Of a DNA stretch of 64,000 nt, positions 40,766 through 51,388 are shown piece by piece (within the stretch, counting starts at the first letter, position 1; each line of letters begins with the position of its first letter). The translations under genes were made by a program, and so were the position numbers. The notes beneath the pieces were generated by a model. It worked only from the letters and a program-made list of their open reading frames with translations. It did not search any database and was not told the DNA's origin. Location of the stretch: the NCBI GenBank assembly GCA_011754105.1, contig JAAKDF010000003.1, forward strand, positions 51,087 through 115,086, written 5' to 3'. The DNA is from Serratia symbiotica. Its GTDB lineage: Bacteria; Pseudomonadota; Gammaproteobacteria; Enterobacterales; Enterobacteriaceae.

Positions 40766-41716
40766 TTATTTTCTTAAGCGTACGCTCTTTACCGCATGGC
40801 TGGAGCTCTTGGTCATAATCAGACTTGCTCGCTCACGAGTCGGAAGTATGTTTTTTTGCAAATTCAAGCTATTAATCTCATTCCATAGCTGTGTAGCGAT
40901 ACTAACTGCCTCAGGCTCCGATAGTTTAGAGTAGTTATAAAAATAAGAATCAGGGTTGTAGAACGCCAGCTGACGCAATTTCAGGAAGCGTTTGATATAC
41001 CAGTTTTGCAGTAATGTTTCCGGCGCATCAACGTAGATTGAAAAATCAATAAAGTCGGAAAAAAATACACGGTGCTGATCGTGGGGATAATCCATCCCAC
41101 TATGCAATACGTTGAGTCCTTCCAGAATAAGAATATCCGGTTGTTCAATAACCTTAGTGCCATCAGGCACTAAATCATAAATTAGATGTGAATAAACCGG
41201 AGCAGTTACGCGTTTGGCACCGGATTTCACTTCTGAAATAAATTTCACCATACTACGTATATCGTAAGATTGCGGGAACCCCTTTTTCTTCATTAGTCCG
41301 CGTTCATTCAGCACCTTGTTGGGATGCAAGAATCCGTCGGTAGTGATCAGCTCTACGCTGCGGTGATCTGGCCAACTACTGAGCAGCACCTGCAGCAGGC
41401 GGGCGGTGGTGCTTTTACCCACGGCTACGCTGCCAGCAATGCCAATTATATAGGGAATTTTTTGCTCATCGGTGCCGAGGAATTGTTCGAGAACCGCCTG
41501 TCGGCGCAGGTTAGATTTGATATAGAAGTCCAGCAGTCGCGACAGCGGTAGATAAATCTGCACCACTTCATCCAAAGAGAGATCTTCGTTAATCCCTTTT
41601 AGTTTAAGGATCTCTTCTTCTGACAACTTCAGCGGAACAGAATCTTGCAATGCAGCCCACTGGGTACGATCGAACTGAAGATAAAGCGTCGCTAAATATT
41701 GATCTCTTTTTATCAT
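40766..41716 (-). CDS. coaA: pantothenate kinase
   Basis: CoaA phosphorylates pantothenate, the first step of CoA synthesis. 316 residues with the P-loop [18 protein letters not shown] (near residue 94), [12 protein letters not shown], and ILEGLNVL motifs. It is convergent with birA, the same arrangement as in E. coli. The tRNA-tufB genes that normally follow it there are not in this window; an IS903-like copy lies upstream instead. Confidence 0.96.
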   Translation of the reverse strand: MIKRDQYLATLYLQFDRTQWAALQDSVPLKLSEEEILKLKGINEDLSLDEVVQIYLPLSRLLDFYIKSNLRRQAVLEQFLGTDEQKIPYIIGIAGSVAVGKSTTARLLQVLLSSWPDHRSVELITTDGFLHPNKVLNERGLMKKKGFPQSYDIRSMVKFISEVKSGAKRVTAPVYSHLIYDLVPDGTKVIEQPDILILEGLNVLHSGMDYPHDQHRVFFSDFIDFSIYVDAPETLLQNWYIKRFLKLRQLAFYNPDSYFYNYSKLSEPEAVSIATQLWNEINSLNLQKNILPTRERASLIMTKSSSHAVKSVRLRK

Positions 41717-41883
41717 AAGCCAAATTCTGCCTGTTAACGCAGGTTGAGAAGGGAATAGGACGCCTACTCGAGATAATAAACAAGCTGTATATTATAGATA
41801 GCTGCGTATTTAGCGTAGAATTTTTTCGAAAATTTGTTGATTGACAGCGGTTTATGTCAATTTTGCAGCGGTATCCGGCGTTT

Positions 41884-42887
41884 TACGTTATTGAATAAAT
41901 CGAACATTTAGCCGGCACGAGGGTCAGATGGCTCTTCTTCTGTCAAAATAGCGACATTCCGTAGCCAAGCAAAAATTCAAGATCACCAACTAGAAGGCTT
42001 ACAACAATGCCCTTATCACTCGTGGTTTACTCACTTTATGGGTGGATGAAACGGTACTTTACCCCTGATACTGCGAGGCAAAACCTTCTCTGCCTGGTCG
42101 CCCACAACATTATTCCGATATGGCAATAACCAGCGTATTGATGCTGAAACGGATTTTCTGCCTGACACTTCGCTCCATCTAGTGCTTCCTCGACTCAATT
42201 TTAACACTGATAAAAGTGCCATTGAACTTCCCGGACTACACCTGCATAAGTAAGCTGGCGCAGTCCGTTAATTTCCCGTTTAAAACCCCAATGCCGGGTG
42301 AAATTGCACCTCTAGTTATAAAAAAACGGTCAGGAAAAACGGCGGATCTTGCGAAAACTGCATTTGGCCGTAGATACAGAAATACATGAGGTCATCTGTG
42401 CTAAACTTTCCTTGAGCAATGTTACCGATACGGAAGCATTCCCAGGTCTCATCCGCCAGACGCACCGTAAAATTAAAGTCGCCTCGGCGGATGGGGCTTA
42501 CGATAGGCGAGTGAGTCATGATGCGTTAAGGCGCAAGAAGATCAAGGCGTTAATACCGCCCAGAAGCGAAGCCAGTTATTAGTCGGCAGACTATGCAGAC
42601 CGAAATCAAGAGGTGGCGAACCAGCGCCTTACCGGAGACAACACACGGAGGAAAAGTATAACAAGCTACCACTGACGTTTGATAGCCGAAACAGCGATGT
42701 ACAGAATATAGCAGCTATTTGGTAGTCACCTGTCGCTGCGAGATTATGATGCGCAAGTTGCAGAAGCTATGGCCATGATCTGTGCATTAAACAAGATGAC
42801 GCTCGCTGGTATACCAGAAAGTGTACGCAGTGCCTAAAAGATGCCCATGATGCCCATTATTCTAAATCCGATTTATTCAATAAAGCC
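41884..42887 (+). mobile_element. IS903-like element, copy C (most complete deleted form)
   Basis: About 1,004 bp with a left end ...GTTATTGAATAAATC and a perfect right end GATTTATTCAATAAAGCC. Transposase pieces run through VAKQKFKITN, KAYNNALITRG, MLKRIF, LIKVPLNFPDYTCISKLAQSVNFPFKTPMPGEIAPLVI, the deletion junction, then KLHLAVDTEIHEVICAKLSLSNVTDTEAFPGLIRQTHRKIKVASADGAYDRR and LRRKKIKALIPPRSEASY, followed by a stop. The frame is broken in several places. The 48-bp deletion with the first catalytic Asp is present. Confidence 0.88.
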
Positions 42888-42944
42888 TCGCCGTGGGTGA
42901 AAGAGTCAAGATTGAAGCATTCAATGCCCTGCTGAGGAGTTAAG

Positions 42945-43673
42945 TATGTCGGCAGTAAAACCTTGCGTTATAATCGTTAGATTGTGCTTCGAGGCTTTAG
43001 CTTAGAGAGTCAGGAGAAGCTGAAAGCTTCGCGGATGCTGATCATATGGCTGGTTGTGCTCTAGGCTGTACTGCCGCGCTCTACCTGGGGGCGGCGTGGG
43101 TGGGCCATCTAGTTCTGGTTGATTTCGACAATATTAGGCTCTCTAATTTACAACGTCAAATCCTGCACTATGACGAGCGCATCGGTATGACCAAGGTTGA
43201 ATGGGCGCAGCTAGAGCTGAGTGCCCATCAACCCACATATTCGCATCGAGATGCCATCTACCAACTGGACGATAAACACATGGTGGCGCACATCGCTGCC
43301 TGCGATCTGCTGCTGGACTGCTTCGACAACGTCTCAACGAGAGACCGACTGAACCATTTGTGTCATGAACAGCGCAAAGATCTCGTCTCCGGTGCGGCGA
43401 TCTACCTGGAAGGCCCTGCTCAGCGTATTCACTTATCAGCCGGGGGAGCTATGTTATCGTGTCCTGAGCCTGCTGTTCGGTGAAAATGCCCTGACCTGCG
43501 TCGAGTCCAGCGTCATAACACCGCTGGTCTGGCACTATCGGCATTTTTCAATCGATGGAGGCCATCAAGCTGCTGACGAAATACGGCCACACGCTGGCTG
43601 GGAAGCTGCTGATACTAGACGCCATGACCATGCAATTTTGCGAAATGACACTGCCAAAACACCTGTAATGTGA
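42945..43673 (+). pseudogene. moeB: molybdopterin-synthase adenylyltransferase MoeB, broken
   Basis: MoeB activates the MoaD C-terminus for molybdenum cofactor synthesis. The frame LRYNR-stop-IVLRGFSLESQEKLKASRMLI shows a Gln codon turned to TAG. The ATP-binding GLGGLG region is IWLVVL followed by a stop. The middle (GHLVLVDFDNIRLSNLQRQILH...LVSGAAIYLEGP) is in another frame, and the end (YQPGELCYRVLSLLFGENALTCVESSVITPL) in a third. moeA is not in the window. Confidence 0.9.
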
Positions 43674-43742
43674 GGTATGTTATAGGGATTACTAGAGTCA
43701 GGAAGAGAGGGGCATTCCCGCTCTATTATTTTATCACACAGG

Positions 43743-45335
43743 CTACTGGATGCCTTGGCTACATAGATAATCTTCATAGTTGCCGGTAAAGTTGATCACC
43801 TTGTTCGGTGTCATTTCCAGTATGCGCGTAGCCAGAGAACTGACGAACTCACGGTCGTGGGAAACGAAGATCAGCGTACCTTCGTATATTTCCAGCGCCA
43901 TGTTCAACGACTCAATGGATTCCATATCCAGATGGTTGGTTGGTTCATCCATAACCAAAATGTTAGGACGCTGCATCATCAGCTTACCAAACAGCATCCG
44001 CCCCTTTTCACCACCGGATAGCACCTTTACTTTCTTCTTGATATCGTCTTGGCTGAACAGTAAACGCCCCAGCACGCTGCGTACCGCCTGCTCGTCGTCC
44101 TTTTCCTGCTTCCACTGTCTCATCCATTCAAACACCGTCAGTGTGTCATCGAACTCGTATTCGTGATCCTGCGCATAGTAACCGATCTTAGCATTTTCAG
44201 ACCATTTCACCGTACCGCTGTCTGGCGGCGTGTCGCCCACCAATGTTTTCAACAGAGTTGATTTCCCAATACCGTTCTGGCCTAGCACCGCTACTTTTTC
44301 ACCCACTTCAACCATCAATTTGAGCTTGCTAAACAGCGGGACGTTATCAAAGCCCTTGCTTAGCGCTTCCACTTCTAACGCATTACGGAACAATTTTTTT
44401 TCCTGTTCGAAACGGATGAACGGGTTCTGACGGCTGGAAACCTTCACCTCTGCAAGTTGGATCTTGTCGATCTTACGGGCGCGCGAGGTTGCCTGCTTAG
44501 ACTTGGAAGCGTTAGCGCTAAAGCGGCTCACAAACGATTGCAATTCGTTAATCTGCGCTTTTTTCTTTGCGTTATCGGCCATCAAACGCTCACGCGCCTG
44601 GGTGGCGGCGGTCATGTACTCGTCATAGTTGCCCGGATACACACGCAGCTCGCCGTAGTCCAAATCCGCCATGTGGGTACACACCATGTTCAGGAAGTAC
44701 CGATCATGCGAAATAATGATTATAGTACTATCACGCTCGTTTAGCACCTGCTCTAACCAGCGAATAGTATCGATATCCAGGTTGTTGGTCGGTTCGTCGA
44801 GCAGCAGAATTTCCGGATCAGAGAATAACGCTTGCGCCAACAATACGCGCAGCTTGAATCCTGGCGCTATTTCGCGCATCTGGCCGTAGTGCTGTTCAAC
44901 TGGGATCCCCAAGCCGAGTAGCAATTCACCGGCGCGCGCTTCAGCGGTATAACCGTCCATCTCACCGTAAGCTACTTCCAGATCGGCGACTTTATAGCCG
45001 TCTTCTTTGCTCATTTCGGACAAGGCGTAGATGCTGTCACGCTCTTCCTTCACCGCCCATAACGCGTTGTGCCCCATGATCACCGTATCCAGCACGCTAT
45101 ACTGCTCAAAGGCAAACTGATCCTGACGCAATTTCCCCAGACGTTCATTGGGGTCGAGGAACACGTTGCCGCCGCTTGGCACCAAGTCACCGCCAAGGAT
45201 TTTCATAAAGGTGGACTTGCCACACCCATTAGCGCCGATCAAACCGTAATGATTACCACCACCGAATTTGACGGTGATATTTTCAAACAATGGCTTACTG
45301 CCAAACTGCATCGTGATATTGTTACTTAATAGCAA
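43743..45335 (-). CDS. ybiT: ABC-F family ATPase YbiT
   Basis: This is a cytoplasmic duplicated ATPase of the ABC-F group, which act on ribosomes; the exact role of YbiT is unclear. 530 residues. Two ATP domains have Walker [16 protein letters not shown] and [15 protein letters not shown], Walker [12 protein letters not shown] and [11 protein letters not shown], and signature LSGGEKGR in the second. The linker between them ([22 protein letters not shown]) is charged and coiled. Intact, next to the dead moeB. Confidence 0.94.
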   Translation of the reverse strand: MLLSNNITMQFGSKPLFENITVKFGGGNHYGLIGANGCGKSTFMKILGGDLVPSGGNVFLDPNERLGKLRQDQFAFEQYSVLDTVIMGHNALWAVKEERDSIYALSEMSKEDGYKVADLEVAYGEMDGYTAEARAGELLLGLGIPVEQHYGQMREIAPGFKLRVLLAQALFSDPEILLLDEPTNNLDIDTIRWLEQVLNERDSTIIIISHDRYFLNMVCTHMADLDYGELRVYPGNYDEYMTAATQARERLMADNAKKKAQINELQSFVSRFSANASKSKQATSRARKIDKIQLAEVKVSSRQNPFIRFEQEKKLFRNALEVEALSKGFDNVPLFSKLKLMVEVGEKVAVLGQNGIGKSTLLKTLVGDTPPDSGTVKWSENAKIGYYAQDHEYEFDDTLTVFEWMRQWKQEKDDEQAVRSVLGRLLFSQDDIKKKVKVLSGGEKGRMLFGKLMMQRPNILVMDEPTNHLDMESIESLNMALEIYEGTLIFVSHDREFVSSLATRILEMTPNKVINFTGNYEDYLCSQGIQ

Positions 45336-45469
45336 AGGATTTACCTTTCTAGAAACGTGATTTTGGACAGATTATGCCACAATCTGACAGCAGTATCGTC
45401 TACAGTTATCCCATCATACTTCAAGCTTCCTATGCGTAGTTAGTCTTCTTCGCTCACCACAGTCACTTA

Positions 45470-45571
45470 GAACCTATCCCAGTAGGTGTACCGCGTACAG
45501 GAAGTCCGTTAGGAGGGTGAGCACTTACCAGGTATAAAATGGCAAATAAAATAGCCTAATGTGATAAATTC
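45470..45571 (+). mobile_element. MITE-like element, copy 5
   Basis: Flanked by TTA on both sides (45467-45469 and 45572-45574). It begins GAACCTATCCCAGTAGG and ends with TAGCCTAATGTGATAAATTC; the internal block GGCAAATAAAATAGCCTA is intact. At 102 bp it is shorter than copies 1 and 6 through internal deletion. It lies between ybiT and the broken rhtC. Confidence 0.8.
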
Positions 45572-45676
45572 TTATATCACGCTGGTATAGTCAGGGAAAG
45601 GCTTGCACCACTCATTTATCGCTCCACGGCCTAACATCGTGAGCATCCTCAGCCCCTGCTTATTGCCATAAACAGG

Positions 45677-45694
45677 GATTTATTCAATAAAGCC
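45677..45694. repeat. solo IS903-like right terminal repeat
   Basis: GATTTATTCAATAAAGCC is identical to the right end of copy C, but no IS903-like coding sequence is next to it. It lies at the 3' end of the broken rhtC. Confidence 0.6.
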
Positions 45695-45714
45695 ATTCCG
45701 AGTGCTACCGGGGT

Positions 45715-46329
45715 TAGCGGGTAAAGATCAGGTGCAAACCGAAACCGATAAACAAAATGCTCGTCAGCCTTTCGATCTATTTAGATAAACGTCGGTAACG
45801 GCATAGCATCGCTGGCAGCGAGAAAATCATCGCCATCAGGCTGAACCAAACGACGGTCTTGGTAACGATCATCAGGAACAACCCCCAGAGCGTGCCAGTG
45901 CTGATGTTATCGCTGACAAAGAGCGAGAACACGCTATCGAAATAGATCAGCGACTTAGGATTTGATAGGTTGGTCAGCAAAACCACGTAGAAAGCTGCAC
46001 CCGACCATCGGCAACGCCACCAGCACCTCCGGTGCTGCTGCGTGTTCTGTGCCCGCTCCGAACGCAGCAGTTGACAGCCCATACAGCGCAAATAAATACC
46101 GCCACCGACCATGATTACCTAATTCAGCTAGGCCATCTTCTGTAGGATAAGAGGCAGCCCATTAGAGCCACCCCGGTGCACACCACGATGCCTAGCGCGA
46201 AATGCCAACTACGCCTATCATCGCCTCACGGCGCGAACGGATGGCGTCAGTTTGCGCCTTAAAAAAGAAGTCCGGACCAGAGCTCATCAGCGCAATCAGG
46301 TGCACCATCTCCACCGTTAGAAACAGCAT
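45715..46329 (-). pseudogene. rhtC: threonine efflux protein RhtC, broken
   Basis: A LysE/RhtB-family exporter. From 46329, MLFLTVEMVHLIALMSSGPDFFFKAQT is followed by frame changes. The stretch MVGGGIYLRCMGCQLL and LLTNLSNPKSLIYFDSVFSLFVSDN, with its normal GLLTNLANPKAIIYF family form, is in the main remaining frame. It is next to recQ on the same strand, as in E. coli (recQ-rhtC). At least two frameshifts. Confidence 0.85.
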
Positions 46330-46600
46330 GATTGGTTATCCTTAAGTTGTATACGGTAATTGATCGTGACAGTATTGCAGACCCAAAAGCCCATAATTAA
46401 GGCAGAGGGTACAACCTATAGTAGTGTATGATGGGCAAGCCTAATAGCACGGAGTACGGACTTTTGGGGCGCGACCCAAAAGGCTAAGGCCATTTAAACG
46501 CGCCGCCAGGTGACGCGCCGCTTAATTTAGCACAAAAAACCTCACGGCCCGCGCATTGTTAGGTGTCCAAATTTTTAGCAGTGGTGCTTACCAGAACACT

Positions 46601-48389
46601 CTAATCTTCATCATTATTCAGGTAATCGCAGATCATTGCTATAAAGGAGGTACTAAAACGCACCAACTTGCGTTGGCCAACGCCGTTAATGCTCAACAAG
46701 TCGACAGCCGTGATCGGCATCTTTTCGCTTATCTCCAGCAACGTAGCATTGTTGAATACCACGTAAGGTGGAATATTTTCTTCGTTGGCGATCGATTTGC
46801 GCAGCTTACGCAATTTGGCAAACAACTTGCGATCAAAATTGCCGCCGTAGGATTTTTGGTTGGCTCTGCTGCGTGGCCGCAAGCTCTGAATACGCGGCAC
46901 CGCTAATTGGAGCGCCACTTCACCACGTAATACCGAACGAGCAGCCTCGGTCAGTTGCAATGCCGAGTGCATAGGGATGTTATGGGTAATAAAACCAAGA
47001 TGAATCAACTGACGCAGCACGCTTATCCAGTATTCCATAGACCGATCATGGCCGATGCCGTACACAGGTAGCTGGTTGTGGCCATACTCACGGATGCGCT
47101 GGTTGTTAGCGCCGCGCAGTACTTCAACGATATAACCCAGACCAAAAAGCTGGCCGACGCGGTATACGCAGGACAGCGCCTTACGTGCGTCCTCTAATCC
47201 ATCGTAACGCTTTGGAGGATCTAGGCAGATGTCGCAGTTACCGCAGTCCTGTTGCTTGCCCTCACCAAAGTAGTTAAGTAACACCAGACGGCGACAGGTT
47301 TGCGCCTCGGCGAAAGCCCCCACCGCTTTCAACTTTTGCCGTCCAATAGCCCGTTGCTGCCCAGCAGGCTTATCTTCCAGGCAACGGTGTAGCCAGGCAA
47401 TATCAGACGGATCGTATAGCATGAGGGCTTCAGCAGGCAGGCCATCGCGCCCGGCACGTCCGGTTTCCTGATAGTAGGATTCGATATTGCGGGGGATATC
47501 AAAATGCACTACAAAACGCACGTTGGGTTTATTGATGCCCATGCCAAAGGCGACGGTGGCCACTACTACTTGCAAATCATCGCGCTGGAACGCTTCCTGC
47601 ACTTGCGCCCGGCGGTCGTTATCTAGCCCTGCTGGATATGCACTCACGCTCAACCCACCAACTTTGCAAGCGTGCAGTGGTGTCTTCTAACTTAGCGCGG
47701 CTGTTGCAGTAAATGATGCCGCTCTTACCCCGTTGTCCCTGCACAAAATGCCAGAGTTGGTCGAGCGGTTTGAATTTCTCTACCAATATATAGCGAATAT
47801 TCGGGCGATTGAAACTGCTGACTTGCACCAGCGGCTTGTGCAATGCCAGCAGGCGTACGATATCGCCGCATGTATATTCGTCGGCGGTGGCGGTCAATGT
47901 GATCACGGGCATTGACGGGAAACGCTGCTTCAGTTAACCCAGCGCGCGGTATTCCGGGCGGAAATCGTGCCCCCATTGAGAAATACAGTGTGCCTCATCT
48001 ACCGCCAGCATCACCGGTTGGCAACCGCTAAGCGAATCGAGAAAGCTGTCCATCATTAGCCGTTCTGGGGCAATGTACAGCAGTTTGATTTGGCCACTTT
48101 GGCAACCTGCCATCGCCGCTAGCTGCTGCTCTCGAGTCTGCGTTGAGTTGTAGCAGGCAGCGGAAAGACCGTAGGCAAATAGTTGATCGACTTGATCCTT
48201 CATCAGCGAGATCAGTGGGGAGACCACCAGCGTCAGGCCATCCATGACCAGCGCAGGGATTTGGTAACACAACGATTTGCCGCCGCCGGTCGGTATTACC
48301 ACCAGGCAATCTTGCCCCTCGATCGCGGCGTTGATAATAGCTTGTTGACCCGGAAGGAATTGCTGGTAGCCGAAGGTATGGCGTAATAC
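46601..48389 (-). pseudogene. recQ: ATP-dependent DNA helicase RecQ, broken
   Basis: RecQ unwinds DNA at stalled forks and in recombination. The N-terminal helicase motifs are readable: [35 protein letters not shown] (Walker A), [25 protein letters not shown]-to-TAA change after RALG, a frameshift in the RLQS region, and one more near the start interrupt the gene. The 3' 350 residues (HFDIPRNIESYYQETGRAGRDGLPAEA, four-Cys zinc site CRRLVLLNYFGEG..CGNCDIC, HRDC domain) stay open in one frame and might give a partial product, but without the Walker A domain. Confidence 0.92.
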
Positions 48390-48565
48390 TTACATTACCC
48401 GCAATTCTCGGTTTATTACTGCTGTGGTTGACACACACATCCCTATTTTTTATTGGCATAAACCCTCAGAGCGGCGACTAGCACGGCCACTGCTGAAAAA
48501 CACCCAAGGGTATGATTACATAATATTCTTAAGCATGACACCAGCACCCTCCTATCTTTGGCTAA

Positions 48566-48585
48566 GAGCCTAACGGGAGAGGTTC
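48566..48585 (+). repeat. collapsed MITE-like footprint
   Basis: GAGCCTAACGGGAGAGGTTC preceded by TAA and followed by TTA. It reads as the two terminal repeats of the MITE family fused, with nearly all of the inside lost. Similarity is short, so this is tentative. Confidence 0.4.
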
Positions 48586-48588
48586 TTA

Positions 48589-48917
48589 CTCAAGCTGCAA
48601 AAAAGCAGGCCATTTTACACCCAAAATCTACAACTCATTAACGCCACCAATAGATTTGGTGAACTTTTTGCTCGCGATGCTTTAACAACAAAAACCTTCA
48701 TCCATTCCGGCAGGACGAGCAGAAAAGATTGTAGGGCATGGAAGAGAAGGGAAACGTGCTGCCATGCTGGGTAAGAACGCAGTACAACCTATCTTTTTAT
48801 ATCAACTACAAACATACAAGGGGCGTCTTAGTTCCGTACACTGCCGAACCGGGGATTGTGCGCAAAGTGCCTTTTAAGTACACTCAACGCATTTTATTTT
48901 ACCATCAAAGTACTGCG
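48589..48917. other. unassigned stretch between recQ and rarD
   Basis: About 330 bp. In E. coli pldA and yigI lie here; I could not find either. A plus-strand frame of about 64 codons (48738-48932) has no similarity I recognise. Probably decayed sequence. Confidence 0.35.
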
Positions 48918-49430
48918 ATAGATGCGCAGTAGACACGTCAGGACATTCTGATCCAGCAGGTGCCTGTGGATGAGATCCTCACTCACCCGGTGATATGGTC
49001 ATTCTTCTTTATTTTACTGCTGATTTAGCTGATCCGTAACTGGCTGCAAGTGCTCGAAGCCTGCCAAAACCGCAAACGGCTGTTGCTGCCTGCGGCGGCG
49101 GTTTACCTGCTGTTGATCGCCGACAGCAAAACCATCTAACTCATCGCCAACCCGTGGTTGCTGAACCTGCTGCTGATGGTGACTGGCATCATCACCGAGG
49201 GGCAGGCAAAGCTGAGTACGTTGCATGAGAGACTAATCTATAATCTACGCCTAATCCTGTCGGTATTCCTGTCCGGTGATATTGCTAGCGCTAAATGGAT
49301 GCGGCGATCTAAACACCGTTCCCACATTTTGGATCGCCATTATGCGCATGCGCACGTTAACCGTCTTTACCAGAAAAATATGCAGAGCATCGAAACCAGC
49401 TCGCTGAATCTCGGATTATTATGGGTATGA
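48918..49430 (+). pseudogene. rarD: RarD-like permease, broken and deleted
   Basis: A 10-helix DMT-family permease. The start ATA (for ATG) DAQ-stop-TRQDI is followed directly by QQVPVDEILTHPVIWSFFFILLL, so about 26 family codons are missing. After RNWLQVLEACQNRKR the text jumps to LLLPAAAVYLLLIADSKTI-stop-LIANPWLLNLLLMVTGI, implying a deletion of roughly 110 codons. Order recQ..rarD matches E. coli. The 3' boundary is uncertain. Confidence 0.8.
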
Positions 49431-49539
49431 AAAGGTTTAACTCACTGTTCTGTTAGTTAGCCTACAATGTGCTGGATCAAGATGAAAAGGATGCCAGGTC
49501 GTGACTGAAAATATAACCCAAGTTAGCTAGAAAATTGTG

Positions 49540-49559
49540 GGGCGCAAATGTTTGCGCCC
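49540..49559 (-). terminator. lysC terminator
   Basis: A perfect 9-bp stem GGGCGCAAA/TTTGCGCCC with a 2-base loop, 18 bp beyond the lysC stop. On the minus strand it is followed by CACAATTTTC. Confidence 0.6.
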
Positions 49560-49576
49560 TGAGAAAGACGACTTAC

Positions 49577-50944
49577 TTATTCGAACAGATTATGATGTAG
49601 AGCGCGGACTACCTGATCGGCATCGTCACCCGGCACCAGAAAGCATATGTTATAACTGCTGGCACCGTAGCAGATCATGCGGATGTTGAAGGGATCGAGT
49701 ACCCCGAACACTTCTTTTCCCACGCCACAGGCTTGAGATAGCTTATTGCCGATTAACGCCACCAGCGCCAGGTTTTCCTCCACTTCTGTCCGGCACAGTG
49801 ATGACAGTTCGGTTAACAGTGAAGTGGTCAGCAGGTTACCGCTAATAGAGGTAAAGCCTGTGTTGTCCATGGTCAGCGCTACGCTTACTTCTGAAGTAGT
49901 AATAAGGTCAACTGAGATATTATGCCGCGCCAGAATGTTGAACACTTCGGCCAGAAAGCCGCGTGCATGCAGCATATTCAGGCTGTGCAGCGTAAACAGA
50001 GTTTGTTTGCGGCGCAGTGTTAGCGCGCGGAACAGTGGCGGATCCTCGGTGGTGTAGCATATCAGCGTGCCGCCAGCGGCTGGCTCATTGCTGGAACCGA
50101 CAAACACTGGAATATCGTTGCGCACTGCTGGTAGCAGGGTGGCCGGGTGCAACACTTTGGCACCGAAGGTGGCCATTTCTGCCGCTTCTTCGAAGGTGAT
50201 TCTATCGATGCGTTTGGCCAGCGGCACCACGCGTGGATCGGTGGTATATATGCCTGGCACATCAGTCCAAATATCAATCTGGCTGACATGCAGCGCCTCG
50301 CCTAACAGTGCGGCGGTGTAATCGCTTCCGCCACGCCCCAGCGTGGTTGTACGGCCTTTCGGGTCGCTGCCGATAAAGCCCTGAGTAACCACTATCGCCT
50401 TCTGTAAAAAGGGTTTCAGTAGCGTCAGGGTAAGTTTCCTCAACGCGGTGCAGTCCGGCTCGGCACGGCCGAAGTGATCATCGGTACGCATCACTTTGCG
50501 CACGTCAAACCATTCAGCCTGCACGTTTCTGGCGCATAAAATATCGACAAACAGCAGGGTAGACATCAGTTCACCGTGACTGACCAACTCGTCGGTCAAT
50601 GCCGGGGAGGTAGCTAAAGCTGCGGCTGCCGATAGCATGTCAATATTTTCCAGCATGCGATTGATCTCTTTACGGCTTGCGTCCGGCGCGTTGAGGCGAT
50701 CGAGGATAGTGTATTGGATGCGGCGGATCTTATTGAGCCGAAAGTTGCGGTTGTCGGCATCGCAACCTTCGGCCAGAGCCACCAGCAGGTTGGTGATGCC
50801 TGCCGAAGCGGACAGCACCACCAGGCGCACTTGAGGGTTAGCGAGAACGACATCGGCGCTGCGGTTCATTGCTGCGAAGTCGGCAACGCTAGTGCCGCCG
50901 AACTTAGCTACCACGGTAGAATTTTGGGGTGCTGCTTGGATCAT
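49577..50944 (-). CDS. lysC: lysine-sensitive aspartokinase III
   Basis: LysC phosphorylates aspartate at the start of the lysine, threonine and methionine pathway. I chose the ATG at 50944 (MIQAAPQNSTVVAKFGGTSV) because TGAGG lies just before it; an upstream ATG has no ribosome site. The kinase domain has KFGGTSVADFAAMN and TLGRGGSDYTAALLGEAL, IWTDVPGIYTTDPRVVP, and the C-terminal ACT domains contain the regulatory stretch FLAEVFNILARHNISVDLITTSEVSVALT. About 455 residues, intact. It is preceded by a lysine riboswitch and is divergent from pgi, as in E. coli. Confidence 0.97.
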   Translation of the reverse strand: MIQAAPQNSTVVAKFGGTSVADFAAMNRSADVVLANPQVRLVVLSASAGITNLLVALAEGCDADNRNFRLNKIRRIQYTILDRLNAPDASRKEINRMLENIDMLSAAAALATSPALTDELVSHGELMSTLLFVDILCARNVQAEWFDVRKVMRTDDHFGRAEPDCTALRKLTLTLLKPFLQKAIVVTQGFIGSDPKGRTTTLGRGGSDYTAALLGEALHVSQIDIWTDVPGIYTTDPRVVPLAKRIDRITFEEAAEMATFGAKVLHPATLLPAVRNDIPVFVGSSNEPAAGGTLICYTTEDPPLFRALTLRRKQTLFTLHSLNMLHARGFLAEVFNILARHNISVDLITTSEVSVALTMDNTGFTSISGNLLTTSLLTELSSLCRTEVEENLALVALIGNKLSQACGVGKEVFGVLDPFNIRMICYGASSYNICFLVPGDDADQVVRALHHNLFE

Positions 50945-50971
50945 TAAAAACCTCATGTTAGGTAGAAGCGC

Positions 50972-51043
50972 GCCACCTTGCTGATCGCTTCAGGGGCGAT
51001 CAGCAAGGTGGCAACTCAGGCGATCAGCAAGGTGGCAACTCAG
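50972..51043 (-). repeat. duplicated hairpin arm in the lysC leader
   Basis: A 24-bp unit (GCGATCAGCAAGGTGGCAAC...) is present twice without error at 50996-51019 and 51020-51043. A complementary 17-bp arm lies at 50972-50988. It pairs perfectly with the nearer copy (loop 7) and could equally pair with the farther one (loop 31). It lies between the aptamer and the lysC ribosome site. Confidence 0.9.
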
Positions 51044-51180
51044 AGGTTCAGCCCCTGTAGCCGATACTATAATCGCCATGCATCATCCTACCTCAGCATC
51101 GCACCCCATCCAGTGCAGTTATTAGGAAACGGTTACTCTGACACCATACCTGTGCGATGCACCTCTTCTAGCTTGCACAT
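51030..51180 (-). promoter_or_regulatory. lysine riboswitch (L box)
   Basis: On the minus strand the aptamer begins around AGAAGAGGTGC, with TGGATGGGGTGCGATGCTGAGGT in the core and TATCGGCTACAGGGGCTGAA near the 3' side. These correspond in order to the E. coli lysC riboswitch segments AGAAGAGGCGC, GAGGGGGTGCATCGCCGAGGT and CATCGGCTAAGGGGGCTGAA. Boundaries are approximate. Lysine binding is expected to lower lysC expression. Confidence 0.8.
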
Positions 51181-51388
51181 CGGGTACGCAAGTAAGGCTG
51201 TTAGCAATAGCGAGTTATAGTGTGGCTGTCAACGGGCTGATGTTGCGAGATATGTCGCACCTGGCTTAAACGATGCCATAGGTTTTGATAATGAGTACCT
51301 ATAGCAAGAAAAGAGATCATAATTACAGTCTAACAAGGCTACAATCAGACGATTGTTTCACATTGTTATCGAGTCTAAAAGTACTGCT

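Noticed and set aside
45677..45694. Full IS903-like element beside rhtC
   Set aside because: Only the 18-bp terminal repeat matches; the adjacent bases do not match the inner end of the element.
46430..46560. Hairpin-rich GC stretch upstream of recQ's 3' end as a structured RNA
   Set aside because: Only short repeats of CGCGCCGC-type sequence are present and no conserved fold can be argued by eye.
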